From positions 1,550,001 to 1,614,000 of the forward strand of contig CAWAKJ010000002.1 in assembly GCA_963782595.1 (NCBI GenBank): a stretch of DNA of 64,000 bases, read 5' to 3'. The stretch is from JAMQPK01 sp963782595 (GTDB taxonomy: Bacteria > Acidobacteriota > Vicinamibacteria > Vicinamibacterales > JAMQPK01). The notes beneath the pieces were generated by a model. The model was not told where the DNA came from and made no database searches. It saw only the letters and a list, made by a program, of their open reading frames with translations. Positions within the stretch are counted from its first letter, which is position 1. Each line of letters opens with the position of its first letter. Shown here one piece after another: positions 16,811 to 26,217 of this stretch. Made by a program: the position numbers and the translations under genes.

Positions 16811-18097
16811 ATGTGCCGATTCCCGGCCCTTTCCATCGGCGGACTGGCGTTTACGCTCGGCATCGCGGTGCTATCAGCCCAGAACAGCAATATCTGGGTG
16901 TCCCGCGATCATCCGGCGATTCTGTACTCGACGCGCCCCGTGCAAGATGCGATCGTCAGGTTGAACGAGCGCATTGAAACTGACGACGTCCAGCTTGCGT
17001 TCGAGCCGGCACCGCGCGGCTATCTCGCGTCTGTGCTGAACGCGCTGGCCATTCCCGTCTCGTCGCAGGCGCTCGTGTTCTCCGAAAACAGTCTGCAGCG
17101 CGTGCACATCAGCAAGGCAACCCCCCGTGCGATTTACTTCAACGACGCCGTCGCAATCGGCTGGGCCAAGGGCGCCGACACGATGGAGGCTACGGTGCTC
17201 GACCCGGGCCAGGGCGTGCACTTCTATTCATTGACGCAGAAGCCTCAACAGAAGCCGCAATTCGTGCGCCGCGACGCCGATTGTCTCCAATGCCATCTGC
17301 TGCCTCAGACGCATGGCGTGCCCGGCGTGCTCACCATGAGCGTGCTGCCTCTTTCGGACAACCAGAATGAGTACGCGCAGGGATGGGCCATGGACCATCG
17401 CACGCCCATCGAAGATCGCTGGGGCGGCTGGTACGTCACGGGGACACAGGTGCCGGTGAAACATCTCGGCAATGTGCCCGTCCTCCATGTGCCCCGTTCT
17501 TATGTGCGTGCCGAATTCGCGCCCAAGCTGAAAACGGGAAGCGAGGTCTTCGACGCAGGCGCGTACCTGTCGCCGCACAGCGATGTGGCCGCTCTCATGG
17601 TGTTGAACCACCAGACACACATGGCGAACCTGCTGATCCGCCTCGGCTGGCAGGCGCGCATCGCCGCGCACGACGGAGGCAAACCCGGCGCGCTGCCGCC
17701 CTACGTGCGGGAAACGCTACGCGAACTGGTCGATTACATGCTGTTCGTGGATGAAGCGCCTCTGCCATCGCCGTTCGAAGGCTCGTCCGGCTTTGCCAAG
17801 GACTTTCCGGCAAAGGGACCTCGCGATAACAAGGGCCGTTCGCTGCGCGATCTCGACCTGACCCGCAGGCTGCTTCGCTATCCGTGCAGCTACATGATCT
17901 ATTCGGAGGCGTTCGACGCGCTCCCGGCCGATGCCAGAGCGTTGGTATACGAGCGCCTGTGGGAAATATTGTCAGGCGCGGCGACCAGTTGGGATTATTC
18001 GAAGCTTGCCCTTGCCGATCGCCGCGCCATCGTCGAGATCCTGCGCGACACCAAGAGCGATCTGCCTGCCTACTTTACGGCAGCGCAAATACCCTGA
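16811..18097 (+). CDS. Secreted single-heme (CxxCH) protein, function unknown
   Basis: 428 residues from ATG 16811, which gives a clean signal peptide ending near SAQ. The motif CLQCH (C158, C161, H162) predicts one covalently bound c-type heme in the periplasm. The rest has no domain I can name; it contains WAMDHRTPIEDRWGGWYVTG and a long helical C-terminal half. Two periplasmic redox genes lie convergently downstream (PQQ dehydrogenase and di-heme peroxidase), which suggests, but does not prove, a shared electron pathway. Its last 23 bases overlap the end of the PQQ dehydrogenase gene on the other strand. Confidence 0.72.
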   Translation: MCRFPALSIGGLAFTLGIAVLSAQNSNIWVSRDHPAILYSTRPVQDAIVRLNERIETDDVQLAFEPAPRGYLASVLNALAIPVSSQALVFSENSLQRVHISKATPRAIYFNDAVAIGWAKGADTMEATVLDPGQGVHFYSLTQKPQQKPQFVRRDADCLQCHLLPQTHGVPGVLTMSVLPLSDNQNEYAQGWAMDHRTPIEDRWGGWYVTGTQVPVKHLGNVPVLHVPRSYVRAEFAPKLKTGSEVFDAGAYLSPHSDVAALMVLNHQTHMANLLIRLGWQARIAAHDGGKPGALPPYVRETLRELVDYMLFVDEAPLPSPFEGSSGFAKDFPAKGPRDNKGRSLRDLDLTRRLLRYPCSYMIYSEAFDALPADARALVYERLWEILSGAATSWDYSKLALADRRAIVEILRDTKSDLPAYFTAAQIP

Positions 18098-19898
18098 GCG
18101 AATCGGTGGCGACAATGGCGACATGCTGCTTGCCGTTGCGACCGAGGAAGGTCATCGGATTGGCATTGCCTCGACGTGCCAGCCGGTTCGTCCACAGCTC
18201 CTTGCCGGTTCTCGAATCGATCGCACGGATGCGATTGTCGTCGGTGGACGCAACGAACAACAGGCCTCCGGCAGTGGCAATGGGACCAGCCAGCACAGGA
18301 CGGCCGGTGTTTTGTTTGCCGGCAGGCAGTTGTTCCGTGATGCCGAGCGGGACCTGCCACGCAACGTCGCCGGTCGCCGTGTTGACGGCGACCAGGCTGC
18401 CCCATGGCGGTTTCTGGCACGGCCAGTTCTCGTCGCCAACTTGTACATCGAAGGTCGCACGTCCTGGCGTAGCTTTCTCGTACGCGACAGCGGCGTCCTC
18501 TCGAGCTTTTCGGACAAAGCCGAGAGCTCCGACGTCCTGAGTTGCGACGAAGACATAACCCGACGCGGGGTCCAAGGCTGTTCCTCCCCAGTTGGGGCCG
18601 CCCAATCCTCCGGGGAACACGAGAGAGACCGGTGTTGTCGATCCTGCCTCGCGATACTTCCATGGCGTGAACGGCCCACCGTTGTAGACGCCGCCACTTT
18701 TTTCGATCAGCCCCCGACACGCCTCAGCATGTTCTGCAGTCGTATCTGCGGCGCTGACGAGATCCTGGGAACTGTACGCGACTCGCGCGAGTGCGCGCGG
18801 CTTTGCGGGAATCGGTTGCGTGGGAAAGCTCCGCTCGCCCGGAACGTCGCTAGTCGGCACCGCGCGTTCATCGACACCGAAGATTGGCTGGCCCGTTTCG
18901 CGATTCAGGACGTACATGTAGCCCGACTTCGTCGTGAGCACCATCGCTGGAATTCGACGGCCATCGCGCAGGATGTCGACGAGTCCGGGTGGTGCGGGCG
19001 GATCGGCATCCCACAAGTCGTGATGAATCGTTTGAAAGTGCCATTTGTAGGCGCCGCTCTGGACATCTACGGCGACCACAGAGTTTCCGTACAGGTTGGC
19101 GCCTGCTCGATCTCCGCCGTAGCCGCCTGGAATCGGAGACGCGAGCGGCAGATAGAGAACGCCGCGTTGCTCATCCAGGGTGAAATAGAACGGCCATGCA
19201 TTGGCGCCGAAGCGGCCCTTCCAGCTATCACCCTCCCATGTGTCGTGCCCAATGCTGTCGGGCAGCGCGACCGAGCTGAACTCCCAGAGCTTTGTTCCTG
19301 TTCGCGCATCGAACGCGCGTGCGTTGCCCGGCGCACCCCCTGACCCCGGCGGGTTGTTCGCGCCCACGACAACCACGTTCCTGAACACGAGCGGCACCGA
19401 GTTGTACGGCACGACGAGATCGACTTCGCCGTTCTTGCCGAATTCAGCAACCGGGTTCCCTGTCACAGCATCGAGCGCCATCAGCCAGCGACCAGCCGTA
19501 AAAATGATTCGCGGAGTCCGACCGTCGCCCGGCCAGTACGCAACCCCGCGGCGAGACGGGGCGGCGCCGGAAACATGCCGCCAGCGTTCTGCGCCGGTTT
19601 CGGGTTCGAGCGCGACCACACGGTCGGCAGCGGGCACATACATGGTGCCGTTGACGACAATAGGAGTTGCCTGAGAATTCGGAGCCTGCAAGGAATACGA
19701 CCAGACCTCGCGGAGGTTAGAAACGTTGGCGGTGTTGATTTGCGAGAGCGGGGAGTAACCGGTGCCGGCGTAATCGTGGCGGTACATCGGCCAGTCGCCG
19801 CCGGACTGCGGTGCGGATTGCTGAGTGAGACCGCCACGAGCCAGGAAGAGAACGAGCACCAAACCGCCGGCCAGACCACCGATTCGCGTGCGGCGCAT
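18075..19898 (-). CDS. PQQ-dependent dehydrogenase (quinoprotein beta-propeller)
   Basis: 607 residues with a signal peptide ending near LTQQ. The mature protein opens with GGDWPMYRHDYAGTGYSPL, the start of PQQ propeller dehydrogenases, and has tryptophan-docking repeats such as AVDVQSGAYKWHFQTIHHDL, GYMYVLNRETGQPIFGVDER and AIDSRTGKELW. HHDLWDADPPAPP matches the active-site region of the glucose/alcohol type. Such enzymes oxidise sugars or alcohols in the periplasm and pass electrons to ubiquinone or cytochrome c. No fused cytochrome domain is present. It follows the di-heme peroxidase gene on the same strand by 51 bases. Substrate cannot be told; I see no PQQ synthesis genes in the window. 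Confidence 0.85.
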   Translation of the reverse strand: MRRTRIGGLAGGLVLVLFLARGGLTQQSAPQSGGDWPMYRHDYAGTGYSPLSQINTANVSNLREVWSYSLQAPNSQATPIVVNGTMYVPAADRVVALEPETGAERWRHVSGAAPSRRGVAYWPGDGRTPRIIFTAGRWLMALDAVTGNPVAEFGKNGEVDLVVPYNSVPLVFRNVVVVGANNPPGSGGAPGNARAFDARTGTKLWEFSSVALPDSIGHDTWEGDSWKGRFGANAWPFYFTLDEQRGVLYLPLASPIPGGYGGDRAGANLYGNSVVAVDVQSGAYKWHFQTIHHDLWDADPPAPPGLVDILRDGRRIPAMVLTTKSGYMYVLNRETGQPIFGVDERAVPTSDVPGERSFPTQPIPAKPRALARVAYSSQDLVSAADTTAEHAEACRGLIEKSGGVYNGGPFTPWKYREAGSTTPVSLVFPGGLGGPNWGGTALDPASGYVFVATQDVGALGFVRKAREDAAVAYEKATPGRATFDVQVGDENWPCQKPPWGSLVAVNTATGDVAWQVPLGITEQLPAGKQNTGRPVLAGPIATAGGLLFVASTDDNRIRAIDSRTGKELWTNRLARRGNANPMTFLGRNGKQHVAIVATDSLRVFALP

Positions 19899-19949
19899 GC
19901 GCGTAGTATGGCGCAGCGGTGGCCTGCAGACGAAGGAAACACGTGCCGC

Positions 19950-21092
19950 CTAGCGGCGCGAGATCTGTCCTCCGGGGGCGAGCCCGCTGGGCACCGTGGC
20001 TGGAATCCGCCTGTCAAAGTTCGAGTCCGTGAGCGATTCGAGGAACGCGATGATCTCGGCCATCTGCTCGTCGCTCATATCGTCGACCCTCACGAAATCT
20101 CGATCCAGGCGTGGTTCGCGCGTGGCCCCGCGGTCTCTGCGGCGTCCGTCACGACTCGACACGAGGGAATTCTCGGAGCGCCCGTTGTCGTAGAAGCGCA
20201 AGACATCCGCGAGCGTGGCCAGGGTGCCGTTGTGCATGTAGGGAGCCGTCAACGCAACGTTGCGCAGCGAGGGCGTGCGAAATCGGAAACGTCCGTCGCC
20301 AGTATCGGCCGCTGAAAGCTCAGGATGTTCCCGCACACCTTCGGCGTGCAGATCAAAATCTGAAAACATTGGCCCGTCATGACACCGATCGCATCCCACC
20401 TGGTCGAAGGCAACCATCCCGCGCCGCTGTTTCGGCGTCAACGCCTGATCGTCTCCTGCACGAAAGCGATCGAACGGGCTGTTCATCGCCACGAGTGTTC
20501 GCTCAAACGCGGCGATGGCCCGAGCGACGAGCGTCGGCTCAATCGCCGAGCCACTGCCGAAGGCATCGCCGAACCGCCGCACATATTCAGGAACCCGTTG
20601 CAACCGCGAGACGATCGTGGCGACGGCGGAGTCTTCCGTCACCGTCTTGCCACGCATTTCCTCGAACGTCTTGATCGGCTCGAGCGCCTGTGCCTCCAGT
20701 CCACGAACGCGATTGTCCCAGAACATCGGCGCGGCCGCCGGATCGGGAGCAGGTCTGGCTTCGCCACTCCGCCGGCGCCGTCGGCCATCGTGTCCGTTGA
20801 ACGCGGTATTGAGAATCGTCGGAGCGTTGCGCCTCAGGAGGAGGGAGCCTGTGCCAATCGAGCGGTCACGACCATCGGCGTATGCAAAGTCGGGCCGATG
20901 ACACGTGGCGCAAGCGATATCCCGGTCGCCCGAGAGAATTGGATCCCAGAACAGGAGCCGGCCGAGCTCGACCCGTGCGGTCATCAGGTGGGCATCGCCA
21001 TCGGACCCGACGATCTGAGCCGAAACAACGGCCGCCGACAAGGCGAGTGACAGTACGACAAGCCACCGAAATGGCGTGCGATGGCGCATCAT
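19950..21092 (-). CDS. Di-heme cytochrome c peroxidase (CCP/MauG family)
   Basis: About 380 residues from ATG 21092; a GTG at 21113 is possible. After a signal peptide the protein carries two c-type heme sites, CATCH (C61-H65) and CDRCH (C234-H238), in the spacing of bacterial CCP/MauG enzymes. LGRLLFWDPILSGDRDIACA and RFRTPSLRNVALTAPYMHNG are family landmarks. An inserted Arg-rich segment (DGRRRRRSGEARP) near residue 105 is unusual. These enzymes reduce hydrogen peroxide or oxidise protein residues in the periplasm with electrons from small cytochromes. It is probably transcribed with the PQQ dehydrogenase. Confidence 0.88.
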   Translation of the reverse strand: MMRHRTPFRWLVVLSLALSAAVVSAQIVGSDGDAHLMTARVELGRLLFWDPILSGDRDIACATCHRPDFAYADGRDRSIGTGSLLLRRNAPTILNTAFNGHDGRRRRRSGEARPAPDPAAAPMFWDNRVRGLEAQALEPIKTFEEMRGKTVTEDSAVATIVSRLQRVPEYVRRFGDAFGSGSAIEPTLVARAIAAFERTLVAMNSPFDRFRAGDDQALTPKQRRGMVAFDQVGCDRCHDGPMFSDFDLHAEGVREHPELSAADTGDGRFRFRTPSLRNVALTAPYMHNGTLATLADVLRFYDNGRSENSLVSSRDGRRRDRGATREPRLDRDFVRVDDMSDEQMAEIIAFLESLTDSNFDRRIPATVPSGLAPGGQISRR

Positions 21093-21247
21093 GCCAGGCT
21101 TGTACACCACCACATGTGAAGCTGTCGTGAAGCGACGGCCGGATTACTTCAAGAGTGCGTTGGCAACGTACTGCGCGGGTTTCCAGATCGCGCCACACTA
21201 CACGGCTGGCATCCGGATGTGTGCGCATGGGTGGAAGAGGAGGACGC

Positions 21248-21652
21248 ATGCTTGGTGAAAAGATCGGCGAAGCGTCAGGAAAAGTGACGACCCGAAGGGT
21301 ACTCTCGAATCCGGGCGGCGGACCGAAGATGGAGACATCATTTGAATCGAGCGGGAAGCTTCTCGGTGTGGAGGCGACGGAGACGGGGACCTACTGGTCG
21401 GTCGTCCGACCTGACGGGACTCTCTATGGAGAGGGCCAGGGCGTCCTGATGGGCCACGGGGGCGAGCTGGCCACATGGGTGGGCCAGGGCGTGGGCACGA
21501 TTAAGAAAGATGGCGGCGTAAGCTATCGGGGCGCGGTCTACTATCAGACCTCTTCGTCTTCATGGGCAAGATTAAACGCGGTTGCGGGCGTCTTCGAATA
21601 CGAGGTTGACGCAAAGGGCGGCACTCGCGCACAGCAGTGGGAGTGGAAGTGA
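21248..21652 (+). CDS. Conserved hypothetical cytoplasmic protein
   Basis: 134 residues from ATG 21248, preceded by AGGAGG; longer upstream frames are not supported. The sequence MLGEKIGEASGKVTTRRVLS, then ETGTYWSVVRPDGTLYGEGQ and YEVDAKGGTRAQQWEWK is even, glycine-rich and beta-like, without signal peptide or membrane helix. I have the impression that similar stand-alone proteins occur in other environmental bacteria, but I cannot assign a function. It converges with the DinB-like gene 12 bases away. Confidence 0.7.
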   Translation: MLGEKIGEASGKVTTRRVLSNPGGGPKMETSFESSGKLLGVEATETGTYWSVVRPDGTLYGEGQGVLMGHGGELATWVGQGVGTIKKDGGVSYRGAVYYQTSSSSWARLNAVAGVFEYEVDAKGGTRAQQWEWK

Positions 21653-21664
21653 CCTAGCGACCAA

Positions 21665-22177
21665 CTACGGATTGGTGCGCTTGCTGGCGTCGCCATCGAA
21701 CTCGCGACGCGGCGCAGCCTGATCGAGACCGACACGGCCGACGATAATTTCCGCACGCGCGTAACTCTCAGGCTTGACTGGAGTGCCCACCATTCCGCGG
21801 AGCATTGCGAGTTGACCGGTATGGGTCAGCGCGTCCGCCATGGGCCCTTGAATCAGCTGTTCTGCTGAGCCGTTGAACGGCCCGTCCAAAGCGAGCGCGG
21901 CATCGAGCGCGGCCAGGCCGTCGAAGAGTCTCCGCACTTCGACGGCCCAATCATCGCTGCCTGCGGCCTTCCAGACAGAGTTCCCCTGTGCGAGCGAAAG
22001 CGCCCACGCCATGAGGTCGCCCATGTGCGCGACGATCTCAACCGGGCGACGAGTCACAGGTGTCGCCTGCATCGAGCCGAACTCCGGCGGCGGATCTCGC
22101 AGCACCTTCGCGGCTCGATACGCGAGCGTTGCGACGATGCGCCTCAGCAGCGGGCGTGGGTCGTTGGAGTCCGCCAT
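21665..22177 (-). CDS. DinB-like four-helix protein
   Basis: 170 residues, mostly helical. Features typical of the DinB/YfiT superfamily are three spaced histidines or their equivalents: VEIVAHMGDLMAWAL (residue about 50), and ADALTHTGQLAMLRGM (about 120), which in this family bind a metal and use a low-molecular-weight thiol. The third ligand is not clear. It may be a thiol-dependent S-transferase or detoxification protein. It stands alone between a convergent hypothetical gene and the divergent tatD. Confidence 0.6.
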   Translation of the reverse strand: MADSNDPRPLLRRIVATLAYRAAKVLRDPPPEFGSMQATPVTRRPVEIVAHMGDLMAWALSLAQGNSVWKAAGSDDWAVEVRRLFDGLAALDAALALDGPFNGSAEQLIQGPMADALTHTGQLAMLRGMVGTPVKPESYARAEIIVGRVGLDQAAPRREFDGDASKRTNP

Positions 22178-22229
22178 GTCAGAATAGAGGTCGATCGGAT
22201 TATAGCGACTTGTCTGAGGGACAGATGCC

Positions 22230-22288
22230 TTGCGCCTTGTCTTGCGCCTTGCCTTGCGACTTACGACTTCCGACTAGCGCCTTTCGAC
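22230..22288. repeat. Mixed 7-nt/5-nt repeat array before tatD
   Basis: TTGCGCC, TTGTC, TTGCGCC, TTGCC, TTGCGAC, TTACGAC, TTCCGAC, TAGCGCC, TTTCGAC. On the other strand it reads GTCGAAA/GGCGCAA-type units, the same vocabulary as the array at 15527. It ends 10 bases before the GTG start of tatD. Confidence 0.75.
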
Positions 22289-22298
22289 TAACACACCC

Positions 22299-23078
22299 GT
22301 GATCGACTCCCATTGCCACCTGGCCGACGATGCCTTTGCGAACGACCTCGACGCGGTCATCGAACGCGCGCAAGGCGCGGGGCTGACCCGCGCGCTGTGT
22401 ATTCTCGCGGCGGACAACGCGACGGAATTGGCGCGCGCTCAGCGTCTGACCATCGCGTGGCCGGCCCTCCGGTTTGGTGTCGGCCTGCACCCGCATCAGG
22501 CTGGACAGTTCAGTGGCCGTGAATCGCAGGTGGTGTCCCTGGTGCGCGATGCGATTGACGCGCTGCCAGAGGCGCGCGCGCTCGGCGAGATCGGCCTCGA
22601 CTACCACTACGACTTTGCGCCGAGGGACGTCCAGCAGAGCGTTTTCCGTTTGCAAATCCGCCTTGCGCGCGATCTCGGACTCCCCGTCATCATCCATACA
22701 CGCGAGGCCGAGGAAGACACCATCGCCATCCTGCGGCAGGAGAGTGCCGGCGCGGTCCGAGGCGTGATGCATTGCTTTACCGGCACCCGCCGCCTGGCCG
22801 AAGAAGCGCTGGCCCTTGGCATGCATGTCTCCTTTGCCGGTATCGTGACCTTCCCGAAAGGGGCCAACGTGCGCGAGATCGCGCCGCTCGTGCCTGCCGA
22901 TCGCCTCTTGTGTGAGACCGACAGTCCCTATCTCGCACCCACCCCTTACCGCGGCAAACGGAACGAACCGGCCTGGGTGACGAGGGTCGCCGAAGACCTC
23001 GCGGCATTGCGTGGCACGGCCCTCGAGGACCTCCGGCAACAGCTGATTGCGAATTTTGACGCGTTGTTTCGGCCGTAA
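22299..23078 (+). CDS. tatD: TatD family metal-dependent deoxyribonuclease
   Basis: 259 residues with a TIM-barrel metallohydrolase signature: DSHCHL at 3-8 (H5, H7), GVGLHPHQ, LGEIGLDYHYDF, VIIHTREA, MHCFTGT and ETDSPYLAPTPYRGKRNEP. These are the metal ligands of TatD nucleases, which act as 3'-5' exonucleases in DNA repair and quality control. The start is GTG 22299; nothing longer fits. It may share a transcript with the polyprenyl synthase 64 bases downstream. Confidence 0.92.
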   Translation: MIDSHCHLADDAFANDLDAVIERAQGAGLTRALCILAADNATELARAQRLTIAWPALRFGVGLHPHQAGQFSGRESQVVSLVRDAIDALPEARALGEIGLDYHYDFAPRDVQQSVFRLQIRLARDLGLPVIIHTREAEEDTIAILRQESAGAVRGVMHCFTGTRRLAEEALALGMHVSFAGIVTFPKGANVREIAPLVPADRLLCETDSPYLAPTPYRGKRNEPAWVTRVAEDLAALRGTALEDLRQQLIANFDALFRP

Positions 23079-23142
23079 ACCCCTGCACTGCAACCGCCTG
23101 TTCGTTGACACCCTGTGGCGGATATGGTGAGATCATCGGGTT

Positions 23143-24156
23143 TTGAAGAACGCTGACGCCGTCGAGCAGCAACCCTCATACGCCACGCTCGTCCAGATGT
23201 TCGAACCGATCCGGGAAGACCTGGAGCGGGTCGAGACAGAGTTCTATCGGCATGTCGAGTCGCAAGTCGACCTCATCCCGAAAATCGGACGCTATATCCA
23301 GAATGGCGGCGGCAAGCGGATTCGGCCGGCGGTCCTGTTGATGGCAGCACGTCTTGCCGGATATACCGGCGAGCTCGCCGTCCTGTATGCGGCGGTGGTG
23401 GAGTTCATCCACACTGCCACGCTGGTTCACGACGACATCATCGACGATTCGCAGTGGCGCCGCGGACAGCCCTCGGTGCACTCGCGGTGGGGCAGTGACG
23501 TCACCGTGCTGCTCGGCGACTATCTCTACATCAAGTCGATGGGGCTGGCCCTGACGCCCGACCGGCTCGACATCGTGCGGCAGCTGTGCGACGTCACCCT
23601 GCGGATGATCGAAGGGGAGCTGTACCAACTCTCCAAAAAGGGCGACGTGATGATCAGCGAGGAAGAGCACCTCGATATCGTCCGCCGCAAGACCGCGTAC
23701 CTCTTTGGTGGCTGCGCGCGGATTGGCGGCGTGCTCGGAAACGCCACCCCCGACCAGGAGCGCGCGCTCGAACAGTACGGTATCAGCCTTGGCATGTCGT
23801 TTCAGCTCATCGACGACCTGCTCGATTTCTCAGGTGATGAGTCTGCACTCGGCAAACCGGTGGGCGGCGACCTGCGTGAAGGCAAGGTGACGTTGCCGAT
23901 CATTCGCCTGCTCCAGCGCGGCGACACGAAGACCGCGGACATGATCCACAGCGTGGTGCGCGAACGAAGCGTCACGCCGGAAGGGTGGCGGGAGATCTGC
24001 CGGCTGCTGCACGAAACACGCTCGGTCGAATACGCGATGACAAAGGCGCGCGAACAGGCGGCGCTCGCCAAGAAGCAGCTCTATCTCTTTCCACGATCAG
24101 ATGCGCGCGACGCGCTGATGGCGTTGCCCGACTACATTCTGGCGCGCGATCGTTAA
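23143..24156 (+). CDS. Long-chain trans-polyprenyl diphosphate synthase
   Basis: 337 residues. It joins isopentenyl diphosphate units to make the all-trans side chain of a respiratory quinone (octaprenyl-, heptaprenyl- or similar). Both aspartate-rich motifs are present: DDIIDD at 97-102 and DDLLD at 224-228, with GGKRIRP near residue 57. IspB/HepT-type chain length is set by residues before the first motif (AAVVEFIHTATLVH), with small residues that allow long products. The start is TTG 23143; there is no ATG that would keep the N-terminal helix. Confidence 0.9.
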   Translation: MKNADAVEQQPSYATLVQMFEPIREDLERVETEFYRHVESQVDLIPKIGRYIQNGGGKRIRPAVLLMAARLAGYTGELAVLYAAVVEFIHTATLVHDDIIDDSQWRRGQPSVHSRWGSDVTVLLGDYLYIKSMGLALTPDRLDIVRQLCDVTLRMIEGELYQLSKKGDVMISEEEHLDIVRRKTAYLFGGCARIGGVLGNATPDQERALEQYGISLGMSFQLIDDLLDFSGDESALGKPVGGDLREGKVTLPIIRLLQRGDTKTADMIHSVVRERSVTPEGWREICRLLHETRSVEYAMTKAREQAALAKKQLYLFPRSDARDALMALPDYILARDR

Positions 24157-24165
24157 CTGAAAAAC

Positions 24166-24188
24166 GGTTCCCGGATCCCGGAACCTTT
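24166..24188. terminator. Near-palindromic hairpin after the polyprenyl synthase gene
   Basis: GGTTCC-C-GGATCC-C-GGAACC folds on itself with two C:C mismatches and is followed by TTTAA. The same ACGGTTCC/GGATCC words make up the long terminator at 41186, so this is both a weak terminator and a repeat-family member. The GTG start of ligA is 8 bases further on. Confidence 0.5.
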
Positions 24189-24195
24189 AACGCCC

Positions 24196-26202
24196 GTGGA
24201 CCCTGCAACCCGCATCGAAGAGCTCCGTCGCCAAATCCGTCACTACGAAGAACGCTACTACGTGCATCAGGACTCGGAGATCTCCGACGCCGAGTTCGAC
24301 GCCCTCCTTCACGAACTGCAAAACCTCGAACGCGACCATCCCGACCTGGTCACCATCGATTCTCCGACTCAGCGCGTGGGCGGCCGGGCCGCCGAAAGTT
24401 TTGCCTCCGTGCGCCACGCCGAGCCGATGCTGAGCCTGGACAACGCCTACACCGAAGACGACCTGAAGGCGTTCGACGAACGGTTGCGGCGGGGCGTCGA
24501 CGGCCTGACCGGACCGGTCCGATACGTCGCCGAATTGAAGATCGATGGCCTCAGCGTCGCGCTGCAATATCGTGACGGCCGCCTGATGCGCGGCGCGACG
24601 CGCGGCGACGGCGTCTCCGGCGAGGACGTCACGGCAAACGTTCGGACGATCAAGGACATTCCTCACACGTTGCGGGGCGGACCCAAAGGCACCATCGAAA
24701 TCCGCGGCGAGATCTACCTGCCTCGAAAGGAATTCGAGCGCACCAACCAGGAGCGCGAGGAGGCAGGCGAGCCGCGCTTCGCCAACCCGCGGAATGCGGC
24801 TTCCGGAGCGATTCGCCAGCTCGATCCCGAGCAGGTGAAGCGGCGTGGGCTTCGCGCGTTCCTCTATCAGATGATCTCGACGAACGGCACCCCCGAGACG
24901 CATCGCGAGCTGCTCGAGAGTCTCAAGGACTGGGGCTTGCCCGTCGAACCGCATTGGAAGGCCCTCAACGGCATCGACGAGGTCGCCGAGTATTGCCAGG
25001 AATGGAGCCAACAGCGATCGGCCGCCACTCGGGTGCTCGCGTTCGACACGGATGGTGTGGTCATCAAGCTTGACGAGATCGCCTTGCGCCGGCGGCTTGG
25101 CACGACGTCGAAGTTTCCCCGCTGGGCCGTGGCGTTCAAGTTCCCGCCCGAACAGGCCGAGACGACGCTCCAGAGGATAGACATCAATGTGGGGCGCACG
25201 GGCGCCGTGACACCGTTCGCCGTGCTGGAACCGGTGTTCATCGCCGGAACCACAGTGTCGATGGCCACGCTGCACAACGCCAATGAAGTGGCGCGCAAAG
25301 ACATCCGCGACGGCGATCGCGTCATCGTCGAAAAGGCGGGCGACATCATTCCGCAGGTGGTGCGTGTCGTGAATCCCGACCGCACGGATCGCGCCGCGCC
25401 CTGGCAGATGCCAACGCTTTGCCCGCGCTGCCAGAGCGCGCTGGTCCGCGGCGAAGACGAGGCCGTCTGGCGCTGCAACAACACATCGTGCCCGGCGAAG
25501 CTTCAGCGCGGGCTCGAGCACTTCGCGGCGCGCCATGCGATGAACATCGAAGGGCTCGGCGAGTCGCTTATCGCGCGGCTCATCGCCGACGGTCTCATCG
25601 CCAGCTATGCCGATATCTACCGCCTGACTCAGGAACGTCTCGAAGATGTCGAGCGACTGGGAAGGAAATCGGCCGCCAATCTCATCGCGCAGATCGAGCG
25701 CAGCAAGACGCGCGATTTCTGGCGCCTCATTTTTGGCCTGGGCATCCGTCACGTCGGCGAGCGTGGCGCGCAGGCGCTCGCGGGCGCGTTTGGCACGATC
25801 GAGGCCCTGCTGAGCGCGTCGAAAGAGCAGCTTCAAGCGGTGGCCGATATCGGCCCCGTCGTGGCAGCCGCCGTGCACGACTATTTCGCCGAACCCTCGA
25901 ATCAGCGTCTCATGGCCGAACTCAAAGCGCTCGGCCTCCGGATGGACGCACCGATCACGTCGGCCGTTCCTGGACCGTTGAGCGGCAAGACCTTTGTGCT
26001 GACCGGCACGCTCGGCACGATGTCGCGCGAGGAGGCCGCCGAGGCGATCCAATCGCAGGGCGGAAAGGTCACCGGTTCGGTGAGCAAGAAGACCGACCAT
26101 GTCGTCGCGGGGGCCGACCCCGGCAGCAAGCTGACGAAAGCGCAGGCTCTCGGGATTTCCGTGCTCGACGAGACGGCGTTCCGGACGCTACTGGGCTTAT
26201 AA
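24196..26202 (+). CDS. ligA: NAD-dependent DNA ligase
   Basis: 668 residues. Seals nicks during replication and repair using NAD. The adenylation domain has the nucleophile in ELKIDGLSVAL (Lys115), the OB fold carries VGRTGAVTPFAVLEPV, the Cys4 zinc finger reads CPRCQ ... CNNTSCPAK near 415-435, helix-hairpin-helix repeats follow, and a BRCT domain closes the protein (LSGKTFVLTGTLGTMSREEA). Length and domain order are standard. The start is GTG 24196 after a hairpin. Its TAA stop lies inside a TATAAT promoter box for the next gene. Confidence 0.96.
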   Translation: MDPATRIEELRRQIRHYEERYYVHQDSEISDAEFDALLHELQNLERDHPDLVTIDSPTQRVGGRAAESFASVRHAEPMLSLDNAYTEDDLKAFDERLRRGVDGLTGPVRYVAELKIDGLSVALQYRDGRLMRGATRGDGVSGEDVTANVRTIKDIPHTLRGGPKGTIEIRGEIYLPRKEFERTNQEREEAGEPRFANPRNAASGAIRQLDPEQVKRRGLRAFLYQMISTNGTPETHRELLESLKDWGLPVEPHWKALNGIDEVAEYCQEWSQQRSAATRVLAFDTDGVVIKLDEIALRRRLGTTSKFPRWAVAFKFPPEQAETTLQRIDINVGRTGAVTPFAVLEPVFIAGTTVSMATLHNANEVARKDIRDGDRVIVEKAGDIIPQVVRVVNPDRTDRAAPWQMPTLCPRCQSALVRGEDEAVWRCNNTSCPAKLQRGLEHFAARHAMNIEGLGESLIARLIADGLIASYADIYRLTQERLEDVERLGRKSAANLIAQIERSKTRDFWRLIFGLGIRHVGERGAQALAGAFGTIEALLSASKEQLQAVADIGPVVAAAVHDYFAEPSNQRLMAELKALGLRMDAPITSAVPGPLSGKTFVLTGTLGTMSREEAAEAIQSQGGKVTGSVSKKTDHVVAGADPGSKLTKAQALGISVLDETAFRTLLGL

Positions 26203-26203
26203 T
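26198..26203 (+). promoter_or_regulatory. -10 box TATAAT overlapping the ligA stop codon
   Basis: TATAAT at 26198-26203 includes the ligA TAA. It lies 54 bases before the protease ATG. The -35 region is weak. It would allow the protease-regulator pair to be expressed apart from ligA. Confidence 0.5.
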
Positions 26204-26217
26204 TTGCGTAAAGTAGA

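Noticed and set aside
24187..26100. 637-residue minus-strand open frame opposite ligA
   Set aside because: ligA is certain; composition of the antisense frame is that of a shadow.
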